Part shown: in pieces, positions 35,034 to 42,900 of the stretch
Position numbering within the stretch: position 1 is the first letter of the stretch
How the letters are laid out: each line of letters starts with the position of its first letter
Origin: an uncultured Halobacteriovorax sp.
GTDB lineage: Bacteria; Bdellovibrionota; Bacteriovoracia; Bacteriovoracales; Bacteriovoracaceae
Assembly (NCBI GenBank): GCA_913061265.1
Contig: CAJXVS010000005.1
Span: forward strand, 153,006-217,005
Direction of reading: 5' to 3'
Length of the DNA stretch: 64,000 nt
Program-made: the position numbers and the translations under genes
The notes under the pieces: generated by a model
Seen by the model: the letters and a program-made list of their open reading frames with translations, nothing else
Database searches by the model: none
Told to the model about the DNA's origin: nothing

Positions 35034-37087
35034 AACATATCCTAAGCATAGCCTATTCTTTAGATACAAATAACTTTGACGAAATCTTAGAGTTTAAAGG
35101 GGAGAGTGTCCGCTTAACTCAGTTTTCAACAAACTTCGATTTCAATCTAACCAAGAATATTATTCAGAAATACGATGGGCAATGTGATGTTATAGTCGTC
35201 ACAGGGATTCCTCCAAAACTTTCTTTTAAGGGAAACCTTTTTTCTCATCCTCAAGCTGAAAAGATTAGATCCATTGCTAAACAAACTCCTATGGCAGATG
35301 GGCAGGTGGTTAAAGATGTCTATATCCCTTGGGCCATTAGACAGTTCTATTTAAAGAACCGGGCGTTGATGGGCAATAAGAAAGTCGCTTTTTATTCGGG
35401 AGCCTTACAGAAAAGCCTGATGGACGTCATGGTAGAGTTTGGCTGCGACCTTATTATGGCAGACCCTTACTTCTTCGCGGGTCTTCCCTTTAATCTTAAG
35501 AATGCGAAACAATTAGAAAATTTTATTAAGTTTTTAACACCCGTTTTTAAAAGAATGAAGATTAAGCGCTCAAACCTATCAAAGTTTGATGTGACCAATC
35601 TTGATCTCACTAATAACTTAAAAGAATTCTTTGAAGCAGATATCTTTGTTGGAAATGAATCAACCTTTAATTTAGTCAGTCTCGAGCATCTAAGGGGAAA
35701 GACGGTCATTGTCGATTTTCTAAGTCCCGGCTTAGAGAGGCGCTTCAAACAAGTCGGGGTTGGGGATGTTATTGTTTGCATGCCACAGGTTGTCGATAAC
35801 CCAAATATTAGTTTTGGAGTCTTAGAGGCTCTGTTTATTAGCTTTGGAAGCGCTCTAGGGGTTCATGCTCCTATGAATGCGGATGATGTCCTTAAATGGA
35901 TTGATAATTTGAAGTTATCTAGTGAGTTAAAAGAGTTAAATCAAGTCCCTGCCGGAAGTGAAAATAAGTTTGCCTTCATCATTCATCCCTTATCGGCTGA
36001 TATGGTCTTCAAGCATCCTGCTCTTAAGTTCTTAAAGCCTTATTCAAAACCACTTGAAAAAGTCGCCGAGGAACTTATGGCCCTTTCTCCTGGGTTCTAT
36101 TACGGAAGAATAAAAGGCATTGTCAGTGAAAAGACTGGAAAAGAAGTCGAAGGTCTTATTTATACAGTAACAGAAACTCCAAAAAAGTTAATGGAGAGCG
36201 ACCCGAATGTTATCTATAAAAAGCTAACCAACCTATGTCATAACGCTGATAGAAGAGGCGCTTCTATCATTGGTCTTGGGGCCTATACAAAGATTGTCGG
36301 CGATGCCGGCGTTACTGTAGCAAATCAAAGCCCGATACCCGTAACAACGGGGAACTCTCTTTCTGCCTGCTCCACTTTATGGGCCGCTAAGTTTGCCATT
36401 GATAAGCTTGGCTTCGTTTCGAAAAAAGACGAAGTCTATCAGGGGAAGGTCATGGTGGTTGGAGCAACTGGTAGTATTGGAGCTGTTAGCGCTAAGATCT
36501 TGGCCCAGACTTGGAGAGAAGTTGTCCTCGTAGCTCCACGTGCTTATAAATTATTAGAGCTCAAAGAAGACATCCAAAAAATAGTGCCAGACGCTAATAT
36601 AGAAATCGGAACAACTCCTGATAGTTTTTCAGGGGACTGCGATTTAATCATTACAACCACGAGCTCTCGCGGAAAAAAGATCATGGACATCTTAGATGTA
36701 AAACCTGGTTGTGTGATCTGTGATGTAAGTCGGCCTTTTGATATTAAAGAAGAAGATGCTCTTCAAAGACCTGATGTCATGGTGATCGCTAGTGGAGAAG
36801 TACAGCTTCCTGGTGAAGTTGATTCTAATGTCGATATTGGTTTAGAGGGAAATATTGTCTACGCTTGTTTAGCGGAGACTGCCTTATTGGCCATGGCCGG
36901 AAAATTCGAAAGCTTTACCTTAAGTAGAAATATTAGTTACGAAAAAGTATTAGAGATTGATAAACTGGCAAGAGAGCATGGTGTGCGCCTAGCAAGTATC
37001 ATGGGGCATGGTGGTTTTATTACAGATGAAGAGTTTAATTTATGTAGAGTTCACGCTCTTCGTGCTTTAGAGGATTGGGAGAGTTAA
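35030..37087 (+). CDS. Two-part protein: unknown N-terminal half + acyl-ACP-reductase-like C-terminal half
   Basis: 685 residues. From ~310 the sequence follows cyanobacterial long-chain acyl-ACP reductase (AAR): Phe-Ala-Phe-Ile-Ile-His-Pro-Leu-Ser, Lys-x-Val-x-Gly, Leu-Gly-Ala-Tyr-Thr-Lys-Ile-Val, Thr-Thr-Gly-Asn-Ser-Leu-Ser-Ala, and the NADP motif Val-Gly-Ala-Thr-Gly-Ser-Ile-Gly (~475). AAR reduces acyl-ACP or acyl-CoA to fatty aldehyde. The region that in AAR carries the active-site Cys (after Asn-Gly-Gly-Val-Val-Glu-His, recalled from Synechococcus) reads Ser-Gly-Glu-Val-Gln-Leu-Pro-Gly here, with no Cys. The N-terminal ~300 residues have alternating strand/helix character but match nothing I know. 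Coupled to genes on both sides (ATGA and TAATG overlaps). Confidence 0.72.
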   Translation: MKHILSIAYSLDTNNFDEILEFKGESVRLTQFSTNFDFNLTKNIIQKYDGQCDVIVVTGIPPKLSFKGNLFSHPQAEKIRSIAKQTPMADGQVVKDVYIPWAIRQFYLKNRALMGNKKVAFYSGALQKSLMDVMVEFGCDLIMADPYFFAGLPFNLKNAKQLENFIKFLTPVFKRMKIKRSNLSKFDVTNLDLTNNLKEFFEADIFVGNESTFNLVSLEHLRGKTVIVDFLSPGLERRFKQVGVGDVIVCMPQVVDNPNISFGVLEALFISFGSALGVHAPMNADDVLKWIDNLKLSSELKELNQVPAGSENKFAFIIHPLSADMVFKHPALKFLKPYSKPLEKVAEELMALSPGFYYGRIKGIVSEKTGKEVEGLIYTVTETPKKLMESDPNVIYKKLTNLCHNADRRGASIIGLGAYTKIVGDAGVTVANQSPIPVTTGNSLSACSTLWAAKFAIDKLGFVSKKDEVYQGKVMVVGATGSIGAVSAKILAQTWREVVLVAPRAYKLLELKEDIQKIVPDANIEIGTTPDSFSGDCDLIITTTSSRGKKIMDILDVKPGCVICDVSRPFDIKEEDALQRPDVMVIASGEVQLPGEVDSNVDIGLEGNIVYACLAETALLAMAGKFESFTLSRNISYEKVLEIDKLAREHGVRLASIMGHGGFITDEEFNLCRVHALRALEDWES

Positions 37088-38184
37088 TGGCAGCGGAATA
37101 TTTTTCAGACTTAAATTATAGCTTAGGCAATGAAGATACCAAAATGGAAGTGGATATTCTTTTAAAACTTAAGCCTTCTCGGATTCTGACTATTGCTGGT
37201 TGTGGCTCTAGGGCCTTACCTCTACTTGCTTGTAAGCCAGAGAAACTTATTTGTATTGATGTGGCTAAGCCTCAGCTTCTTATAACCGAGCTCCGTTATG
37301 CTGCCTTAAAAGAATTTAATTATCAGGATTTTATGACCTTTTGGGGCTTTGCACCCTATGATAAGACTGACTTTTGCGACAGAAGAAAAGACCTCTTCAC
37401 CAGATTAGATCTTCAGGATGAAACAAAAGAATACTTTGCCGCTTACTTTGCGAAGGTGGGCTGGAAAACCTTATTGTACGAAGGGAAATGGGAGAAAATA
37501 TTTTCAGTTATGTCTAAGGTTGTAAGGCTAGTCTTAGGGAAGGCGGCAGATGAATCTCTTCGATTTGATAAATTAGATCAACAGATTCATTACTATAATA
37601 ATAAATTTCCAAAAGCTAAGTGGAAGCTCATCCTTTTTCTTCTTGGTAATAAAAGTGTCTTTAATGCTCTTTTGTATAAAGGAGATTTTATTAAGAAGAA
37701 TGTTCCTGAAACTCATTTTGAATATTATCAAGAGGCCTATCAAAGACTTTTTACAGAAGGGCTTGTTAATAAAAGCTTCTTTATGCACCTTTGTTTTCAA
37801 GGCAAAATAGCCAATGAAAACGGAAATACCATTGAAGCAGACGAAGAGAACTTTAATTCTTGTAAAGAGGCCTTAGCCGCTGGATCAGAAGTTAAGATCT
37901 GGGAAAAAGACTTAGTCTCAGCTTCTACAGAATTGGCCGGAGAAGAGCTTGATTATGCTAGCCTCAGTGATGTTCCTAGCTACTTCTCTGGAGAGCTCGA
38001 AAAGAACTTTATGCAAAAGCTACTTCCCGCTATGAAATCAGGTGGAGTAGTCGTCCTTAGGAACTATCTTCGAGAGCCAGAAGTAGATACTAGTGGTTAC
38101 GAAGAGATCACCCCACGCTTTTCTGATGAGATTAGAAATGAGAGGGTACAGATGTATAAAGTGAGAATCTTTCAAAAAAACTAA
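37087..38184 (+). CDS. BtaA-like (DUF3419) SAM-dependent aminocarboxypropyl transferase
   Basis: 365 residues from the ATG at 37087, which shares a base with the previous stop (TAATG); a TTG at 37075 is less likely. The N-terminal domain reads Ile-Leu-Thr-Ile-Ala-Gly-Cys-Gly-Ser-Arg-Ala-Leu-Pro-Leu-Leu, then Cys-Ile-Asp-Val-Ala-Lys-Pro-Gln-Leu-Leu and Glu-Leu-Arg-Tyr-Ala-Ala-Leu. This is the DUF3419/BtaA form of SAM binding (loss of the usual Gly-x-Gly, Asp-x-x-x-x-Gln). BtaA moves 3-amino-3-carboxypropyl from SAM to diacylglycerol in betaine-lipid synthesis. No BtaB-like N-methyltransferase is nearby. Last gene of the rightward operon. Confidence 0.78.
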   Translation: MAAEYFSDLNYSLGNEDTKMEVDILLKLKPSRILTIAGCGSRALPLLACKPEKLICIDVAKPQLLITELRYAALKEFNYQDFMTFWGFAPYDKTDFCDRRKDLFTRLDLQDETKEYFAAYFAKVGWKTLLYEGKWEKIFSVMSKVVRLVLGKAADESLRFDKLDQQIHYYNNKFPKAKWKLILFLLGNKSVFNALLYKGDFIKKNVPETHFEYYQEAYQRLFTEGLVNKSFFMHLCFQGKIANENGNTIEADEENFNSCKEALAAGSEVKIWEKDLVSASTELAGEELDYASLSDVPSYFSGELEKNFMQKLLPAMKSGGVVVLRNYLREPEVDTSGYEEITPRFSDEIRNERVQMYKVRIFQKN

Positions 38185-38272
38185 AAGACTTTGGTACTTA
38201 GGTGCTTGATATTTTATTAAGAGGCATGATCTGCTTATAGAATGAAACTGATCACCGTCTTAAAATAAAGGA

Positions 38273-39130
38273 ATGAAAATACTTATCATTCTTAGTTTAT
38301 TCTTTGCCCTAGATGCCTTTGCCATTGACCACTTCGAAGGCCTGCATAAAAAGATTACAAAGGTCATCAAGGGTTCAAACTCTCTTAAAAAATTCACCTT
38401 AGGTAAGAATGACGAAGGATCCGATCTCTACGGTTATGTTTATGATTCACAAGGCAGCGGCGAGAAGGTCAATCATCTCGTGGTTGCAGCTCATCATGGT
38501 AATGAAATTCTAAGCGCAGATCTCGCCTATGAATTTATAAAATCCTTAGCCACTAAAAAGAATTCTTTTAAAGGTTCAAGAATCTATATCATTCCTGTCC
38601 TTAATAAGAGTGGTTATAATAAAAAAGAGCGAGAAGAAGTTGCGGCTGGAGTTAGTCATGACCCTAATCGTGATTACCCTGATCCTTGCGTGAATAAAAA
38701 AGACTTCAAGCTAAAGAGCACCTCTCTATTGGCCCGCTTTGTTGAAGAAAAGAAAATTGTAGGTGCCATTACCATCCATGGTTACTATGGGTCTCTTACT
38801 TATCCATGGGGAATCTATACCGACAATTACAGAAGCCTCGATCACGATATCTTTGAACTAAAGGCCCAAAAGGCCGTTAGTTATAATAGTTATACAACGG
38901 GAACTCATGCGGACATCTTATATCCAGCTGGTGGAGCCTTTGAGGACTGGGCCTACTTTGAGCATGGAGTATGGAGCTTATTAGTAGAGCTTGAAAATAA
39001 TCCAAATCTAGATGATGATGTAAAGATGCTTTACTCAAGTATTGAAAGCTTTCCAAACACAAGGTCCCGTGATCATAGGCACCTTGGCAATTGTAGTCAG
39101 TTCAAGGACTTAGGGATCTCAAGGCCATAG
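38273..39130 (+). CDS. Secreted M14-type zinc carboxypeptidase-like protein
   Basis: 285 residues with signal peptide (cleavage after Asp-Ala-Phe-Ala, residue ~17). Zinc-site residues of M14: His and Glu in Ala-Ala-His-His-Gly-Asn-Glu (~79-83), the Asn-Arg pair in Asp-Pro-Asn-Arg-Asp-Tyr-Pro, the second His in Ala-Ile-Thr-Ile-His-Gly-Tyr, and a catalytic Glu in Leu-Leu-Val-Glu-Leu-Glu near residue 239. The family cleaves C-terminal amino acids, murein tripeptide or N-acyl amino acids. A periplasmic murein- or peptide-trimming role is plausible. Predicted start ATG; no strong Shine-Dalgarno. Confidence 0.82.
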   Translation: MKILIILSLFFALDAFAIDHFEGLHKKITKVIKGSNSLKKFTLGKNDEGSDLYGYVYDSQGSGEKVNHLVVAAHHGNEILSADLAYEFIKSLATKKNSFKGSRIYIIPVLNKSGYNKKEREEVAAGVSHDPNRDYPDPCVNKKDFKLKSTSLLARFVEEKKIVGAITIHGYYGSLTYPWGIYTDNYRSLDHDIFELKAQKAVSYNSYTTGTHADILYPAGGAFEDWAYFEHGVWSLLVELENNPNLDDDVKMLYSSIESFPNTRSRDHRHLGNCSQFKDLGISRP

Positions 39131-39191
39131 CTTTATTACCAGATCAAATTTGCCTGTTTTTGAAATTGAGTTTGATTGATAAAATAAAGCT

Positions 39192-39752
39192 GTGAAACTA
39201 ATTTTAATTCTTTTATTCATTCCAACTTTTGCCCACGCAGGTTTCCTACTAGATCCACATGCTGGTTTTAAGATTATAGGCGATGCAAAGCTGGCCGGCA
39301 GAACTTTTTCGCAGCAACAACTTGAATTTGGAACTAAGATAGGTTGGCACAGTAGCAATACAGAATTTGGACTTGATACAAATCTTTTATACCCAACCTA
39401 TAAATCTCAAGATGCTAATGAGACGGAAGAGTCTTTTAGTGGCTTTCAATATGGGATTTTCATTGGGGGAAGGTATGGGTTTGTTCGCGGTTGGGCGACT
39501 TGGGTCATTCAAACTTCACAGGTCAGTGATATTGACCAGTCAAAAATTAAGGGTACTGGTTTCGAGTTTGGTCTGGCCTTTGGCCCGCAAAACTTTATCA
39601 ATGCATTTATAAAGCTACAGCTTCTCCAATTCAGAACTAGAACATCAGCAGCAGGAGTTGAGACGGATCTTACAAACGGACAAGAAATTGAGACTAATGC
39701 CGTCGTCATTGGTTTTAACCTCCCCATAAACTTCTCTGGCGCTAAAAATTAG
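39192..39752 (+). CDS. Small secreted beta-barrel-like protein
   Basis: 186 residues from a GTG start; signal peptide ends after Ala-His-Ala (~residue 16). The mature part has alternating strands with Gly/Thr turns and many aromatics (for example Phe-Gln-Tyr-Gly-Ile-Phe-Ile-Gly-Gly-Arg-Tyr-Gly-Phe), consistent with an eight-stranded outer-membrane barrel (OmpX/OmpW-like size), but no family is recognised. There is no good Shine-Dalgarno before the GTG and no other plausible start. It runs alone between the M14-like gene and the giant lipoprotein gene. Confidence 0.5.
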   Translation: MKLILILLFIPTFAHAGFLLDPHAGFKIIGDAKLAGRTFSQQQLEFGTKIGWHSSNTEFGLDTNLLYPTYKSQDANETEESFSGFQYGIFIGGRYGFVRGWATWVIQTSQVSDIDQSKIKGTGFEFGLAFGPQNFINAFIKLQLLQFRTRTSAAGVETDLTNGQEIETNAVVIGFNLPINFSGAKN

Positions 39753-39906
39753 AACTGCCTTTAAATTCTTGCAGAGTCCATAACACAGGTACTTGTAAGG
39801 CCTTGATAAAGCATCATCTCTTCGATGAAAAACACTCTAAGCACTCGTAAAAATTAAGTATTTGCCTATAAATCCTTTCGATTAGACCGATAAGACTTAC
39901 TATAAA

Positions 39907-39925
39907 GAAGAGTTTAAAGCTCTTC
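39907..39925 (+). promoter_or_regulatory. Hairpin directly upstream of the giant lipoprotein ribosome-binding site
   Basis: GAAGAG (39907-39912) and CTCTTC (39920-39925) with loop TTTAAAG, overlapping a TATAAA (39901-39906) that might be a -10 box. GGAG follows at 39928-39931. Confidence 0.3.
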
Positions 39926-39936
39926 ATGGAGATTAT

Positions 39937-42900
39937 ATTAGTAAGTTAATACTTTTAATATTCTGCCTCATGGCCACCATGGTTTCTTGTAAAAAGGCAG
40001 GGAATGCAGGAAAGAGTGTTTTCGAGCCGGCGATTCAAGGCCTTAACCTAACAGCTGACGCTGGTATCGATCAGGCCTCTGCAACAAGTTTAATAAATCT
40101 AGATGGAGCTTCTTCAAGTGCTGAAGGGAAGTCATACTCTTGGGTCCAGTCTTCTGGCCCCGGAGTTATAAGCTTTGGCGATAGCGCTCTTGAAGACACA
40201 ACAGCTACGGCCTCAATTGAAGGCACTTATGAATTAACTTATACGGTAACTTCTAGTTCAGGAGATTCAGCAAGTGATTCAATGATCTTTATTTTTGATG
40301 CTACAAATCCTATCGTCGACGCTGGTGTTGACGCTCTCTTAAAAAGTTCATCTTTTGTTCAAAGCGCTACAGTGACTGATGATAATTCTGTTACTTATTT
40401 ATGGAGCTTAGATTCAGGTCCAGGAAATCTTAGCGCAGGAAATGTAGAAGATCCCACTGTTAGTGTGGACACTGATGGAAGTTATGTTGTGAGGCTTACG
40501 GTCACTGACATAGCTGGCAATCAAAGCTTTGATACTTTCTCTCTTGATTGGGATTCAACAGCACCGGTTGTAAATGCTGGGACTGATAAATTGGTTTCGG
40601 TTATAACTCTTCAGGATGCAACAGTTACTGACTTAAATACGATGAGTTTTTCTTGGTCGAAAGTAAGTGGACCTGGTGTGGTTACCTTTGGAACTCCAGC
40701 TTTAGAAGATACCGATATTAGCGCCTCAGTCGATGGGGACTATGTAATCAGGCAAAGCGTAACTGATTCATTTGGAAATAATTCATCAGATACAATAAAC
40801 TTTAGATGGGATACCACGGCACCTTCAGTCACAGAAGTCATAAGCTCTAATGCTAATGCTTCTTATGGATCAGGAACTACTCTCGAGTTCTTAGTCATCT
40901 TCGATGAGGATGTTATAGTTACAAGTGGCACTCCTCAATTAACTTTAGAGCTTGGAGCTAGTGATTTTCCTGCGAATTATTCGGGTGGTTCTGGAAGTAG
41001 TACTTTAACTTTTAATTATACAGTAACTGGAGTTGATACAAATACTGATTTAGATTACGTATCTAGCGTTGCTCTGGTCTTAAATGGCGCCACTGTTCAA
41101 GACCAAATAGGTTTTAGTGCAAACTTGACTCTAGCAGCACCAGGTGCTGTGGGGTCTATCTCTGATAACCAACAAATAATTATTGATACAACTTCTCCTT
41201 CTATCTTTGAAGTAAAGACTAATAAGCCAGATGGTAGCTATGGTACTTCTGAGGTCATTGACCTCTTGATTGTCTTTAGTGAAATAGTGAATATAACAGG
41301 AACTCCTGTTCTGACTCTTGAAACTGGGGTCACTGATACAGCGGTCTCTTACTCCTCTGGTAGCGGCAGTGATACATTAACCTTTTCTTATACAGTAGGC
41401 GCAGGTGACTCAAGTAGTGATCTTGACTACACAAGTACTTCAGCACTCTTTTTAAATGGGGGCTTTATTAGAGACCCTGCTTTGAATAACTCAGGGATTG
41501 CGATTGCAACGCCGGGGCTAGCGCTATCAATCTCAGATGATAAGGCCATTGTCATTGACACGTCATCGCCAGTAGTAAGTGAAGTCAAGGTCAACGCTAT
41601 TGATGCTACTTATGGAACCTCTTCAGTTATTCCTATTCAAGTTATTTTTAATGAATCTGTTATAGCGTCAGGTCCTATTCAGATCACCCTAGAGACGGGA
41701 GTGGTCGATCAAGTCGTTTCTTATTCAAGTGGTTCAGGGACTTCAACTTTAACCTTTGACTATACAGTAGGCCTTGGCGATTCAAGTTTAGACTTAGACT
41801 ACTTAAATACAGCAGCTCTTGACCTCAATGGAGGGTCAATTACTGATGGATTAAACCCCGCAGATTTAACTTTAGGGACTCCAGGAATCTTAGGGTCAAT
41901 CTCAGATAACCAAGAGATAGTTATTGATACCACAGGCCCTAGCGTATCTAGCATTACTAGCACTAAGGCGGATGGAAGTTACGGAGTTGGAACAACAGTT
42001 GATGTCTTAGTTGAGTTTACTGAAGTTGTTAATGTAAGCGCCACACCTTCGATTACTTTAGAGACTGGAGCTACGGATGCGAATGTAAATTATTTTGATG
42101 GAACAGGCACGGCCACGTTAACTTTTAGGTACGTTGTAACGGCAGGAGAGGAGAGTAGTGACTTAGACTACGTTTCAACCTCAGCTTTATCAGTTAACGG
42201 AGGAAGCATTCAAAATGCCGGTCTTCAAGATGCTCTTCTAGGTCTGCCAGGCCCCGGCGCCACTAATTCAATCTCAGACAATCAGGCCATCGTCATAGAT
42301 GCAGTAGATCCTGTTGTGAATCAAGTTTATACAAATAAGAGTAATGGCTCCTATAGAAATGGCGAGTTGATTGATATCATTATTGAGTTTAGCGAAGCAG
42401 TAGACATAGCTGGCGCTCCTAGTATTACACTTGCAACGGGCGGGGCCAATACAGATGTTGCTTATACTTCAGGAAGTGGAACATCTAATATTACTTTTAC
42501 CTATACAGTAGGCGGCTCAGATCTTTCGAGCGACCTTGATTATCTTGGGACAAACTCTCTAGTTTTAAATGGCGCTACGATTAGAGATAGCGTGTTGAAC
42601 ACAGCTGATCTGACTCTTGCAACTCCCGGTGGACCAAATTCTATTTCTGATAATAAGGCCATCTTGATTGATAATACGGCGCCGAATCTTTTAAGCATAG
42701 ACGCTATCAATCCTGATGGCGGTTACGGATCTGGTTCTCCATTAAGCTTTAAGGTTATCTTCAATGAAAATGTCATTGTAGCTTCTGGTACGCCTCAATT
42801 AACTTTAGAGTTGGGCGCTACTGATAAGCCTGCCGTTTACTCTGGGGGAAGCGGAAGTGATACCTTAACTTTCAACTATACAGTGGGAGCCGGGGACACA

